A program made the translations under genes and the position numbers. A stretch of 64,000 nt of DNA from Microbacterium album (lineage in GTDB: Bacteria > Actinomycetota > Actinomycetes > Actinomycetales > Microbacteriaceae), in the NCBI RefSeq assembly GCF_014643695.1, contig NZ_BMJY01000012.1, positions 1 through 64,000 on the forward strand, given 5' to 3'. The notes beneath the pieces are model-generated. The model did no database searches, had not been told where the DNA came from, and saw only the letters and a program-made list of their open reading frames with translations. Of the stretch, positions 16,562 through 28,035 are shown piece after piece (the stretch's first letter is position 1; every line of letters begins with the position of its first letter).

Positions 16562-17328
16562 CGGAGCGCCTCCCGCAGCAGTCGCAGAGTGTCTTCGGGC
16601 TTGTCCCGGTGCGGCGAATGACCCGCACCGGGGACGATCGTCATCGTGATCGCCGGGTTGGACGCGAGCACGGCCTCGGCGACCTCGCCCGTGAACAGGC
16701 TGTAGACCCGCGGATCCGCCCCCAACACGTGCGTGGGAACCCGCAGGCGCCGGGCGGCGTCGCGGACATCCCACGTCGCGTTCTGGCTGCTCGTCTGCTC
16801 CACGGCCCACCGGCTGGCTCGGGCGACGGCGGCGACCTTGAGCTCCAGGTCGTGCGGATGCCACTGCGGATGCTCTTCGCGCACCGCCTCGATGCGGTTG
16901 TCGGCGAACGTGCGCTCCTGGCTGCGGCGGATGATCCCCGCGTCGCGCTCGCCGACGAAGAGCGCGGGGTCCACCAGGACGAGGCGGCGTGTCCATCCTG
17001 GGTCCGCGGCGGCGGCGACCGTCGAGGCCGCGCCGCCGAGAGAGTGCCCGATGACGACGTCCCAGGCGTCGCCGTCGCCGGGCCGCACGCGCGCGACATC
17101 GCCCGCATACGCGGCGACCGAGTAGTCGAGCGCGCGCGGCGCGTCGCCGTGACCGCGCAGATCGACCGCCGTCGCATGCCATCCTTCGTGAGCGAGCTCG
17201 GTGCCGAATCGCCACATGAGGGCGGCCGATGAGCCCAGTCCGTGCACGAGCAGCGCGCGAAGCGGAGCGGCCGGCTCGCCCCATTCCAGGCGGGGGAGCG
17301 CGACGGGGGACGGGGCCGAGGCGGACAT
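16558..17328 (-). CDS. alpha/beta-fold hydrolase
   Basis: 256 residues. The oxyanion segment LLVHGLGSS is near 26-34, the nucleophile elbow GHSLGG near 93-98 and the C-terminal GAGHSPH histidine near 235. The single-domain form with a helical cap matches small esterases/lactonases. It is translationally coupled to the acyl-CoA dehydrogenase-like gene, so the pair may process one substrate. Specificity unknown. Confidence 0.85.
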   Translation of the reverse strand: MSASAPSPVALPRLEWGEPAAPLRALLVHGLGSSAALMWRFGTELAHEGWHATAVDLRGHGDAPRALDYSVAAYAGDVARVRPGDGDAWDVVIGHSLGGAASTVAAAADPGWTRRLVLVDPALFVGERDAGIIRRSQERTFADNRIEAVREEHPQWHPHDLELKVAAVARASRWAVEQTSSQNATWDVRDAARRLRVPTHVLGADPRVYSLFTGEVAEAVLASNPAITMTIVPGAGHSPHRDKPEDTLRLLREALR

Positions 17329-17388
17329 GCGGTCAGCCTAGCGACGGGCGGGGACGCCGGCGCCGAGTGGCGGGTCGCCGGAGGGCGT

Positions 17389-18597
17389 TCAGCGGATGAC
17401 CGGCAACTGCTCCGTGTCGGGGATGGGGGAGGCGTCGCGGTGCCGCAGGTCCGGGAAACCGCGATGGAAGACCGCCGCCACGAGCGCCGCGCTCACCACG
17501 AGCGCCACGCTGACGACGTAGGCGCCCGCGGGGCCCACGCCGTCGATCGCGAAGCCCGCGGCCATGGACCCGAGCGCCGCTCCGATGAGCTGACCGGTGT
17601 TGATCCAGCCGTACGCCTCGGCGGTCTCGCTGAACTTCACGCTGGCCGACGTCGACGCGAGCATGACGGCGAGCGCGGGGGCGAAGCCCACGCCGGCGAT
17701 GAACAGCACCGCGCCGAGCCACCACGGATTGTCGATCCACAGCAGCGTCAGGCCCGTCCCGAGCGCGACGATGCACAGCCGCCGCGCGGTCGACCACGGG
17801 CTCATGGGGATGCCGCCCGAGCCCAGACCGCCCGCCAGGCTGCCCAGTGCGAAGACCGCCAGCACGAGGCCCGACTCCAGGCCGCCCTCGCCGAAGGCCG
17901 CGACGACGCCCGCCTCGACGGCGGCCGCGGAGCCGATGAACAGCACGCCGATGACGGTCGCGAGGACGACCGTCGGTTTGCGCAGGACCCGACCGATCGC
18001 CGCGCGGCTGCGGGGGATCCGGACGCGGCCGACCTCGGGCGACAGGATGAACCAGGCGCCGCCGAGCACGGCCACTGCGACGACGACGAGGAGCGCGAGG
18101 ACGGAGGAGACCTGGATCGCGAGGAACGTCACGAGCACCGGCGCCATGACCCAGATCATCTCCTGCAGCGAGGCGTCGAGAGAGTAGAGCGCGGTGAGCT
18201 GCCGGGCGTTGACGAGCTTGGGGTAGATGGTGCGCACGGCCGACTGCACGGGCGGCGTGGACAGGCCGGCGACGAGGCCCAGCAGCACGAGCACGGCGAC
18301 GGGGGCCACGATGAGGGCGAGTGCGGTGAGCGCCGCGGCGTACACGAGGGTGAGGAGCGTCAGCACGGGCCGCATCCCCCAGCGGCCCATCCAGCGGCTG
18401 GTCACGGGGCCGGACACGGCCTGCCCGATGGACACCGCGGCGAGCACCGTCCCGGCCGCCGCGTACGAGTGCGTCAGGTGCTCGACATGGATGAGAAGGC
18501 CGAGGCTCACCATGCCGGACGGGAAGCGCGCGGTCAGCTGGGCGGCGATGATACGCGCGACTCCGGGCGTGCGGAGGAGCTCACGATACGTCGGCAC
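17389..18597 (-). CDS. MFS transporter
   Basis: About 402 residues with twelve predicted helices and the loop motif SRWMGRWGMRPV between helices 2 and 3. GTG 18597 is chosen because the protein body (PTYRELLRTPGVARI) begins there; the open frame extends further upstream but overlaps a non-coding regulatory region. Family members of this type export drugs or metabolites by proton antiport. No linked resistance enzyme points to a substrate. Confidence 0.8.
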   Translation of the reverse strand: MPTYRELLRTPGVARIIAAQLTARFPSGMVSLGLLIHVEHLTHSYAAAGTVLAAVSIGQAVSGPVTSRWMGRWGMRPVLTLLTLVYAAALTALALIVAPVAVLVLLGLVAGLSTPPVQSAVRTIYPKLVNARQLTALYSLDASLQEMIWVMAPVLVTFLAIQVSSVLALLVVVAVAVLGGAWFILSPEVGRVRIPRSRAAIGRVLRKPTVVLATVIGVLFIGSAAAVEAGVVAAFGEGGLESGLVLAVFALGSLAGGLGSGGIPMSPWSTARRLCIVALGTGLTLLWIDNPWWLGAVLFIAGVGFAPALAVMLASTSASVKFSETAEAYGWINTGQLIGAALGSMAAGFAIDGVGPAGAYVVSVALVVSAALVAAVFHRGFPDLRHRDASPIPDTEQLPVIR

Positions 18598-18696
18598 TCC
18601 CTCACGGTAAGCCCGCCCGGGGAGACACGCCGCGACACGCCGAGGACACTTCTTCACACCGTGTGGGATGTCCGAGGCCCTCTCTAGCGTTGTACC

Positions 18697-18804
18697 TGTG
18701 GACAGCCCCGAACGGGGGTCTCGCGGCCCGCGATTTTCCGCGGCTCTGAGGCGTCCGAGACCGGCTCGCGCTGTGGACGGATCGGTGGACAGAGCTGTGG
18801 TGAA
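18697..18804 (+). promoter_or_regulatory. cluster of DnaA-box-like sequences upstream of nrdH
   Basis: The 347-bp gap between the MFS and nrdH genes holds several near matches to the actinobacterial DnaA box complement TGTGGACAA. They are TGTGGACAG at 18697, TGTGGACGG at 18772, GGTGGACAG at 18784 and TGTGGTGAA at 18796. None is perfect and this is not an origin (no dnaA/dnaN, no AT-rich unwinding region). It may be a regulatory DnaA site for ribonucleotide reductase. Confidence 0.35.
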
Positions 18805-18841
18805 CGGGTGGAGAGCGGTGGAAAATGACAAGCGTGTAACT

Positions 18842-18887
18842 ACTACTGCTTGTGGTGCGCCGGTTTGTCCGCACCCATATGTAGTAT
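18842..18887 (+). promoter_or_regulatory. paired NrdR boxes upstream of nrdHIEF
   Basis: Two 15-base related elements lie 31 bp apart centre to centre: ACTACTGCTTGTGGT (18842-18856) and ACCCATATGTAGTAT (18873-18887). The complement of the first aligns with the second as ACCACAAGCAGTAGT. A 31-32 bp spacing is the hallmark of tandem NrdR sites, where the ATP/dATP-sensing repressor binds to tune dNTP supply. A GC-rich hairpin (about 18893-18912) follows in the leader. Confidence 0.6.
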
Positions 18888-18944
18888 TGAGGTCCCGGCG
18901 GCGGTCCGCCGGGGAACAGACGGTTTGTAAGGGGAAGAAGCGCC

Positions 18945-19178
18945 ATGGCGATCACGGTTTACACGAAGCCTTCCTGCGTCCAGTGCACGGCGACGTACCG
19001 CGCGCTCGACTCGAAGGGCATCGACTACGAGATCCACGACCTGTCGCAGGACCCGGCCGCTCTCGAGCAGGTCAAGGCCCTCGGCTACATGCAGGCCCCC
19101 GTCGTCATCACGGACGAGGACCACTGGTCGGGCTTCCGTCCCGACAAGATCGACGAGCTCGCCTCGCGTCTCGCCTGA
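18945..19178 (+). CDS. nrdH: NrdH glutaredoxin-like redoxin
   Basis: 77 residues, thioredoxin fold with the active-site CVQC at 11-14 (YTKPSCVQC) and the C-terminal WSGFRPDKI motif diagnostic of NrdH. It reduces the class Ib ribonucleotide reductase using electrons from thioredoxin reductase. First gene of nrdHIEF, with an AAGGGGAAG ribosome site. Confidence 0.95.
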   Translation: MAITVYTKPSCVQCTATYRALDSKGIDYEIHDLSQDPAALEQVKALGYMQAPVVITDEDHWSGFRPDKIDELASRLA

Positions 19179-19232
19179 TCGGCGCCGCCACAGCGCCATC
19201 GGCGGGATCGGCGGGCGACCGGGGGAGATGAG

Positions 19233-19660
19233 ATGACCACCGCGACAGTCACCGAGACTGACGTCCCCCTCCTTGTCTACTTCTCGAGCGTGTCCGGCAA
19301 CACGGCGCGTTTCATCGAGAAGCTCGGGAAGAGGGCGGTGCGCATCCCGCTCCGCAGCGGCGAGGAGCCCCTGGTCGTGGACGAACCCTACGTGCTCGTC
19401 ACCCCCACCTACGGCGGGGGCGACGGACGCGGGGCGGTTCCCAAGCAGGTCATCCGCTTCCTGAACGACGAGCGCAACCGCCGCGGGATCCGGGGGGTCA
19501 TCTCGGCGGGCAACACCAACTTCGGCGAAGGTTTCTGCATCGCCGGCGACATCATCAGCCGCAAGTGCCACGTGCCTCACTTGTACCGGCTCGAACTCTT
19601 CGGCACACCCGACGACGTCGTGCGCGTCAGCGATGGATTGGAACGATGGTGGAAGCAGCA

Positions 19661-19664
<4 letters not shown>
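19233..19664 (+). CDS. nrdI: NrdI flavodoxin-like protein
   Basis: 143 residues with the FMN-binding loop [12 protein letters not shown] and the second loop [17 protein letters not shown]. NrdI supplies the oxidant that builds the Mn(III)2-tyrosyl radical of NrdF. The stop overlaps the nrdE start region, supporting tight coupling within nrdHIEF. Confidence 0.95.
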
Positions 19665-22808
<3,144 letters not shown>

Positions 22809-22827
22809 CCCTCTAGGTGTAGCTCCC

Positions 22828-22890
22828 TGACTAGCCCCCGTGCCGTTCACTAGCGTCCCCTGCGCTAGCGAGCGGCACGGGGGCTAGTCA
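22828..22890. terminator. 63-bp palindromic element after nrdF, probable terminator
   Basis: The outer arm TGACTAGCCCCCGTGCCG is matched exactly by its complement at 22873-22890. Inner segments ACTAGCG and CGCTAGCG also pair, leaving a small loop TCCCCTG. There is no T-run. The position, 20 bases after nrdF, favours a terminator, but the size and symmetry also fit a REP-like element. Confidence 0.65.
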
Positions 22891-22957
22891 ATGCGCGCTG
22901 TAACCGGCGCCTCGGTGCTGGACGTCGGCAGCGTCGCGTTCTGCCATAATCTCGGCC

Positions 22958-23692
22958 ATGACTGCCGAGCGATGGGAGAAGCTCACCGGCTGGCCGCTGA
23001 CCGCCGCCGCACTTGTGTATCTGGCCGCCTACTCGGTCGAGGTGCTCGCGCAGCCGCGGGGCGCGAGCGCCGTGGCGGTCGAGGCCGTGATCTGGGTGAC
23101 TTGGGCGCTTTTCGCCATCGACTATGCGGCTCAGCTGCTCCTCGCTCAGGAACGCTGGGTGTGGTTCCGTCGGCACCTCCTGGACCTGCTCGTCGTGGTG
23201 CTGCCCATGCTCCGGCCACTGCGGCTGCTGCGGCTGGTGACGATCCTGTCGGTCGTGCAGCGCAGCGCCGGTACGGCCCTGCGTGGACGCATCATCGTCT
23301 ACGTCTCTGGTGCCTCGGTCCTTCTGATCTACGTCGCGGCGCTGGCAGTGCTCGATGCCGAGCGGGGCGCCGGAGGGCCGATCCAGACGTTCCCGGATGC
23401 GCTCTGGTGGGCCTTCGTCACCGTGACCACGGTCGGCTACGGCGACTACTTCCCCGTCACGGGCCTCGGGCGATTCGTCGCGGCCGGTCTGATGGTCGGC
23501 GGCATCGCGCTCATCGGCGTCGTCACCGCCACCCTCGCGTCCTGGATCGTCGAGCGGGTGGGCGCGGAATCGCAGGAGTCCGGCGATGCGGTCGCCCGGC
23601 TGGCCGAGGAGGTGTCCGAGCTGCGGCGCGCCGTCGAGCGCGAGGACGCACGCGGGGGAGACGGCGCCGTCGCCACCGGCAGCGGTGCATAG
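22958..23692 (+). CDS. voltage-gated-type potassium channel
   Basis: 244 residues. An S1-S4-like region contains an arginine-rich segment (MLRPLRLLRLVTIL). Then come S5, a pore helix with the selectivity filter TVGYGD (near 160-165) and S6. The C-terminal helix VARLAEEVSELRRAVERE is a likely coiled coil for tetramer assembly. A plasma-membrane K+ channel of the Kv-like bacterial group. Own promoter region after the palindrome; not obviously in an operon. Confidence 0.88.
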   Translation: MTAERWEKLTGWPLTAAALVYLAAYSVEVLAQPRGASAVAVEAVIWVTWALFAIDYAAQLLLAQERWVWFRRHLLDLLVVVLPMLRPLRLLRLVTILSVVQRSAGTALRGRIIVYVSGASVLLIYVAALAVLDAERGAGGPIQTFPDALWWAFVTVTTVGYGDYFPVTGLGRFVAAGLMVGGIALIGVVTATLASWIVERVGAESQESGDAVARLAEEVSELRRAVEREDARGGDGAVATGSGA

Positions 23693-23729
23693 GCCGGGCC
23701 GAGCTGTCGCCCGTCCTAGACTTTCCCGC

Positions 23730-24155
23730 ATGCCCGGCGATCCTCCTCCGTTCAGCCCTGTCGTGACCCTGCTGACGGTGAGTCGGCTGTGGGACGCGGA
23801 GCTATCGGCCGCGTTGAAGGGGCTGGGGCTCACGACGCGCAAGTACGGGCTGCTCGGCCATATCCGTGGTACGCCGGGAATCTCGTTCAGCGAGCTCGCC
23901 CGCCGCTCGCGCATCACCGTGCAGAGCGCGCACACGGCCGTCGACGGTCTCATCCGGGCGGGCCTGGTGCAGGACACCACGGCGCATGCCGGCGCGGCGT
24001 CCACCCTGGCGGTCACCGACGCGGGCCAGCGGGTGCTCGATGAGGCGGCGGCCGTGCTCGCGCGCCTCGACGCCGCGTTCGCAGCCGCGCTGCCCGACCT
24101 CACCCCGGCGCTGCAGCGCGAGTTCGTCGCCCAGCTGGCCCGTCGCGCGGAGTGA
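23730..24155 (+). CDS. MarR family transcriptional regulator
   Basis: 141 residues from ATG 23730. Winged-helix DNA-binding core: TTRKYGLLGHIRGTPGISFSELARRSRITVQSAHTAVDGLIRAGLV. Flanking dimerisation helices are present. The gene ends one base before a 39-bp near-perfect palindrome that runs over the start codon of the next gene. That palindrome is the obvious candidate for autoregulatory binding or for post-transcriptional control of the downstream membrane proteins. Confidence 0.82.
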   Translation: MPGDPPPFSPVVTLLTVSRLWDAELSAALKGLGLTTRKYGLLGHIRGTPGISFSELARRSRITVQSAHTAVDGLIRAGLVQDTTAHAGAASTLAVTDAGQRVLDEAAAVLARLDAAFAAALPDLTPALQREFVAQLARRAE

Positions 24156-24194
24156 GGCTTCCATACCTTCAGTTAGGCTGAAGGTATGGAAGCC
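24156..24194. promoter_or_regulatory. 39-bp palindrome covering the start codon of the next gene
   Basis: The left arm GGCTTCCATACCTTCAG (24156-24172) and right arm CTGAAGGTATGGAAGCC (24178-24194) are exact 17-bp complements around the loop TTAGG. The right arm contains the ATG at 24186. As DNA it is a MarR-type operator of unusual length. As RNA it would bury the GAAGG ribosome site and start codon in a stem. Confidence 0.8.
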
Positions 24195-24644
24195 TTTCTG
24201 CTCTCGCTGCACGTGCTGGCCGGGATCCTGTTCGTCGGTCCCGTGGCCGTCGTGGTCAGCCTGTTCCCGCGCTTCGCCCCCGTGCTCGACGGCGCCCCGC
24301 AGCGGCGGCCCGGCGAGCGATCCGAGCGCGTCGCGCTCGTGCTGCACCGCATCACCCGGGTGTACGGGGTGCTGGCGCTCGCCGTCCCGGTGTTCGGTCT
24401 CACGCTGGCCGTCGTCCAGTCCCGCATGGGGGAGATCTGGATCACGATCGCGATGGTGCTCACCGCCGCGGCGGGCGGGCTGTTGGCGCTGCAGATCGCG
24501 CCGCGTCAGCGCGACGCCATCCGCACGCCGGACGACGGCGCGCAACTGCGGCGCCTCGGGATGCTCGCGGGCGTGTTCAACCTGCTGTGGGCGGTCGTCG
24601 TGGTGCTGATGATCGTCCGCCCCGGCTCGACGTACGGAGCGTGA
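24186..24644 (+). CDS. DUF2269-like integral membrane protein
   Basis: 152 residues with four predicted membrane helices, starting LLSLHVLAGILFVGPVAVVV, which resembles the DUF2269 family. No catalytic motif. Start ATG 24186 lies inside the palindrome at 24156-24194. A GTGA overlap joins it to a second small membrane protein. Role unknown; control by the MarR protein is inferred from the shared junction. Confidence 0.65.
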   Translation: MEAFLLSLHVLAGILFVGPVAVVVSLFPRFAPVLDGAPQRRPGERSERVALVLHRITRVYGVLALAVPVFGLTLAVVQSRMGEIWITIAMVLTAAAGGLLALQIAPRQRDAIRTPDDGAQLRRLGMLAGVFNLLWAVVVVLMIVRPGSTYGA

Positions 24645-24931
24645 GCGGGATGCGACCCCTCCTGCGCGCGCTGGAAGTGCTGTCCGTCCTCGAGCTGGTC
24701 AGCATCGCCGCGCTGCTGCTCAATCTGCTGACGGTGCACGAGCCGGCTGTGTCCTCGGCGCTCGGCCCGATCCACGGCGCGCTCTATCTGGCCGTCGCGG
24801 TGACGGCGCTCCTCGGGCGCGGCCTCATGCTGCGCACGCGCCTGCTCGCGCTCGTCCCGGTGCTGGGAGGTGCGTTCGTGCTGTGGCTGGTGCGCGTCGA
24901 GCGGTCCAGGGCACGGAGCGTCCCGAGCTGA
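24641..24931 (+). CDS. small membrane protein, DUF3817-like
   Basis: 96 residues with three predicted helices (VLELVSIAALLLNLL, GPIHGALYLAVAVTALLG, LLALVPVLGGAFVLWLV). The GPIHG segment recalls DUF3817 proteins. GTG 24641 overlaps the preceding stop; ATG 24650 is an alternative. Third gene of a MarR-linked membrane-protein set. Function unknown. Confidence 0.6.
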   Translation: MSGMRPLLRALEVLSVLELVSIAALLLNLLTVHEPAVSSALGPIHGALYLAVAVTALLGRGLMLRTRLLALVPVLGGAFVLWLVRVERSRARSVPS

Positions 24932-25036
24932 CTGCCGCGATTCCGAAGAGATCGGGGCGACCGAAGGGATCTGGCGGGGGATACCCGGTCGGAGATCCTC
25001 TCGGAAGCGTCGCGCGGGAGCGGTGCACGCGAAGCG

Positions 25037-25798
25037 CTATCCAGCCACCCCGTAGGATCCGATCACCGTGTGTCCGTCGCTCGCGTACAGCGGGATGCTC
25101 CGTCCGCCGCGCTGCTCCTGCGACCACTCCAACACAACCTCGCGCGGGACTGGCGTCGGGCCGAACAGGTCCTCGGTGCGCGCGTAACCCTCCAGCGGGT
25201 GGCCATCCGGATCGCGCCCGAGCACGAGGACCAGGTCGGGAAGCGTCTCGTCCGTGAGCGTGCCGATCGTCTCGCCCGCCGCGTTCGTCGCCGCGACTTC
25301 GCGATTCCGCGCGCTGTAGGAGGCCGATACGATGTACGCCGCGTCGTCATCGGTCGTGATCTCGAGCGGGTGCGGGTCGTCGGAATGGTGGAGCGGAAAC
25401 TCGTACGTCACGGTCGCGGCGTCGTCCTGGCAGCGGAAGGTGAAGTGGTCCGTGACCGCCTCGTCGGCGAGCGACACGGTGAACCCGCCCGGTGTGAGGC
25501 AGGTGAGGCTGACCGAGAGGTGACTCGCCGAGAAGTCCGGTCGGGGGACGACGGTGGTCTGCGAACCGCGCATCGTGCCGTCCTGAAGCGGGGCCGTGGA
25601 CGCGAGCGCTGCTCCCGCCGCCAGGCCCCCTCCGCCGAAGCCGACCGCGGCCGCCAGCACGGCGGCGCCCCAGCGAAATCGATGGACCCGCTCGCGATCG
25701 CGCGCGATTCGACGCATCACGTTGGCGCGAGCCTCTCGCAGAAGAACCTCGGCCTCGGCCCCGGATGGGGGTGGTGTCCGCATATCGTCGGTGCTCAT
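25037..25798 (-). CDS. membrane-anchored protein paired with ECF sigma factor (possible anti-sigma)
   Basis: 253 residues. A short cytoplasmic N terminus with a helix (AEVLLREARANVMRRIARDRERVHRF) is followed by one membrane segment (WGAAVLAAAVGFGGGGLAAGAALAS, about 43-67) and an extracytoplasmic beta-rich domain. Its start overlaps the stop of the sigma factor gene by 4 bp. That layout fits an anti-sigma or a membrane sensor, but no zinc anti-sigma motif is present, so the assignment is by context. Confidence 0.55.
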   Translation of the reverse strand: MSTDDMRTPPPSGAEAEVLLREARANVMRRIARDRERVHRFRWGAAVLAAAVGFGGGGLAAGAALASTAPLQDGTMRGSQTTVVPRPDFSASHLSVSLTCLTPGGFTVSLADEAVTDHFTFRCQDDAATVTYEFPLHHSDDPHPLEITTDDDAAYIVSASYSARNREVAATNAAGETIGTLTDETLPDLVLVLGRDPDGHPLEGYARTEDLFGPTPVPREVVLEWSQEQRGGRSIPLYASDGHTVIGSYGVAG

Positions 25799-26328
25799 AC
25801 GACCTCGTTTCGCAGAATGGTGCGTACTCTCTGAATTCGCTTCGCCACGGCACCCGAGGTCGTCCCCAGGGTCGCTGCGGCTTCCTTGTACGATCTGCCC
25901 TCGATGAGGCAGAGCCGACACAGCGTTCGATCGGGTTCGGAGAGACCGTCGATCGCGTCGAGCACCCATCGCAACCTCTCCTTCGCCAGGTCCTCCGCTT
26001 CCGCCTTCCGGACATCGCCCCGGAACTCATCCGGGAGTGGCAGGGCATCGTGTCGTGCTCTCCGCCGCTTCAGATTCCGGCTGTGGTTGAGGCACGTCGT
26101 CAGGAGCCACGGCAGCGCGGACGCGCCCACAAGGCGGATGGCGCCGGCACGCCTCCACGCCGTCAGGAACGTCTCCTGCACGAGGTCCTGCGCGTCTTCG
26201 CGGGTCGCGGCGAGCGCCCAGGCGTACCGCATCACTGCGGCGGCGTGACGATCGAAGAGGGCCTGAAAGGCAAGCTCGTCGCCGTTGCCGGAACGCTCGA
26301 GGAGTTCGGCATCTCCAGTCCCATCCAC
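25795..26328 (-). CDS. ECF sigma factor
   Basis: 177 residues. Region 2 contains DAQDLVQETFLTAWRRA. Region 4 contains LCLIEGRSYKEAAATLGTTSGAVAKRIQRVR, a helix-turn-helix that reads the -35 element. Total length is normal for the ECF class. First gene of a two-gene unit with the membrane protein. Its regulon and signal cannot be read from this window. Confidence 0.88.
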   Translation of the reverse strand: MDGTGDAELLERSGNGDELAFQALFDRHAAAVMRYAWALAATREDAQDLVQETFLTAWRRAGAIRLVGASALPWLLTTCLNHSRNLKRRRARHDALPLPDEFRGDVRKAEAEDLAKERLRWVLDAIDGLSEPDRTLCRLCLIEGRSYKEAAATLGTTSGAVAKRIQRVRTILRNEVV

Positions 26329-26427
26329 GCGTCACCGTCCCTTCACCATTGAAGTGTCGGTGACGTCGCGATCATGACGTCGAGCTCGCGCTTCCGAGCC
26401 GCCGCTTGGCGGAGCAGGTGTGGCCCG

Positions 26428-26901
26428 TCAGGCGTCGATGCCGAGGTCCTTGCGCAGGCGCGCGACGTGCCCCGTGGCCTTGACGTTGTACATGGCCCTG
26501 GCGATCGTGCCCTGCTCGTCGATCACGAACGTCGAGCGGATGACGCCCTCGACGACCTTGCCGTAGTTCATCTTCTCGCCCCACGTGCCGTACGCGCGGT
26601 GCACGTCGGCGTCGGGGTCGCTGAGCAGGTCGAAGGTCAGCCCGTCGCGCTCGCGGAACTGCGCCAGCTTGGCCGGCTCGTCGCGGGACACGCCCACCAC
26701 GGTGTAGCCCGCGCCGGCGAGAGAGGAGATGCTGTCGCGGAAGTCGCACGCCTGCGTCGTGCAGCCGGGCGTCATCGCCGCGGGGTAGAAATACAGCACG
26801 ACCTTGCCGCCGCGCAGGTCTCCGAGCGAGACGGACTCGCCGTCCTGGTTCTTCAGGGTGAAGTCGGGAGCGGGGGCACCGGGTTCGAGTCGCGTGGTCA
26901 C
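26428..26901 (-). CDS. bcp: thioredoxin-dependent thiol peroxidase (Bcp/PrxQ)
   Basis: 157 residues. Peroxidatic Cys47 in PGCTTQACDFRD and resolving Cys52 five residues later identify the alpha-type PrxQ subfamily. Reduces H2O2 and alkyl hydroperoxides in the cytoplasm. It ends 26 bp from rsgA on the same strand but its promoter is separate. Confidence 0.93.
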   Translation of the reverse strand: MTTRLEPGAPAPDFTLKNQDGESVSLGDLRGGKVVLYFYPAAMTPGCTTQACDFRDSISSLAGAGYTVVGVSRDEPAKLAQFRERDGLTFDLLSDPDADVHRAYGTWGEKMNYGKVVEGVIRSTFVIDEQGTIARAMYNVKATGHVARLRKDLGIDA

Positions 26902-26927
26902 GTCTCCAGCCTAACCAGCGCCGGGGG

Positions 26928-27983
26928 TCAGTAGTCGGTGCGGTCCTTGAACGTCGCCAGCAGCCGCTGCAGCGAGTCGACACGCGCGGCGGGCAGACGC
27001 TCCTCGGCGACGGCCTCGTTGAGCGCGCAGTCGGGCGCATCCGGCAGGTGCGTGCACCCGCGCGGGCACTCCTCGGCGACCTCGGCCAGGTCCCGGTACG
27101 CCGTGAGGATGTTCGCCGGATCGACGTGCCCGAGCCCGAACGAGCGCACGCCCGGGGTGTCGATCACCCACCCGGACCCCGCCGGTCCCTGGTATCGCAG
27201 CGACACCGTCGAGGACGACGTGTGCCGGCCGCGACCGGTCACCTCGTTGACGTGGCCCGTCGCTCGTCGGGCCGAGGGCACGAGCGCGTTCACCAGGGTC
27301 GACTTGCCGACGCCCGAGTGTCCCACGAACACGGTCGAGTGGCCCACGAGCGCCTCGCCGATGAGGTCGATCGGCGTCTCCGCGGGCGAGCTGCGGAACA
27401 CGCGCAGATCCTCGAGGCCGTCGAAGTGCTCCAGGAACGGGCCCGGATCGGCCAGGTCGGTCTTCGTGACCACCATCAGCGGCCGGATGCCCGCGTCGAG
27501 CGCCGCGACCAGGTACCGGTCGACCAGGCGGGGCCGGGGCTCGGGATCCGCGGCCGCGACGACGATCAGCATCTGGTCGGCGTTGGCGACGATCACCCGC
27601 TCGACCTGGTCGGTGTCGTCCGCGCTGCGTCGCAGCAGCGACGTGCGCTCCTCGATCCCGACGATGCGCGCGAGCGTGCCCTCCTCGCCGGAGGTGTCGC
27701 CCACGACGCGCGCGCGATCTCCCGTCACGATGGGGGTACGGTGCAGCTCGCGCGCCCGCGCCGCCGTCACCGGGCGCTCGTCCGGAGTGTCCTCGTCCAC
27801 GAGCACGGTGTACCGGCCGCGGTCGACCCCCAGCACGCGCGCGATCGTCGCGTCCTCGTGCGCCGGGCGACGCTTGGTGCGGGGGCGGTTCGCCTTGGGG
27901 TTCGGCCGCACGCGCACGTCGCTCTCGTCGAACTCCGGCTCGTCGTCGAGCTCGTCGCCGAGGGCGTCGTCGAGCCAGCTCAC
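26928..27983 (-). CDS. rsgA: ribosome small-subunit GTPase RsgA
   Basis: 351 residues from GTG 27983 with CGGAG seven bases upstream. An N-terminal OB-like domain precedes a circularly permuted GTPase with order G4 (TKTD), G1 (GHSGVGKST), G3 (DTPG). A C-terminal zinc knuckle (CPRGCTHLPDAPDC) completes the family. It checks late maturation of the 30S subunit. Downstream of and probably co-transcribed with aroA, 52 bp apart. Confidence 0.93.
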   Translation of the reverse strand: MSWLDDALGDELDDEPEFDESDVRVRPNPKANRPRTKRRPAHEDATIARVLGVDRGRYTVLVDEDTPDERPVTAARARELHRTPIVTGDRARVVGDTSGEEGTLARIVGIEERTSLLRRSADDTDQVERVIVANADQMLIVVAAADPEPRPRLVDRYLVAALDAGIRPLMVVTKTDLADPGPFLEHFDGLEDLRVFRSSPAETPIDLIGEALVGHSTVFVGHSGVGKSTLVNALVPSARRATGHVNEVTGRGRHTSSSTVSLRYQGPAGSGWVIDTPGVRSFGLGHVDPANILTAYRDLAEVAEECPRGCTHLPDAPDCALNEAVAEERLPAARVDSLQRLLATFKDRTDY

Positions 27984-28035
27984 ACGGCGCTCCGAGCGCG
28001 CCGGAGCCGGTGTGCGTCGCGTCCCGGCGCCGGGC

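Noticed and set aside
15401..17284. 627-codon continuous frame joining the acyl-CoA dehydrogenase with an upstream arginine-rich stretch
   Set aside because: The upstream part is the out-of-frame shadow of the hydrolase gene; the true start is ATG 16561, overlapping the hydrolase stop.
18600..18840. Origin of replication suggested by repeated TGTGGAC
   Set aside because: No perfect DnaA boxes, no AT-rich unwinding element and no dnaA, dnaN or recF nearby; kept only as a regulatory hypothesis.
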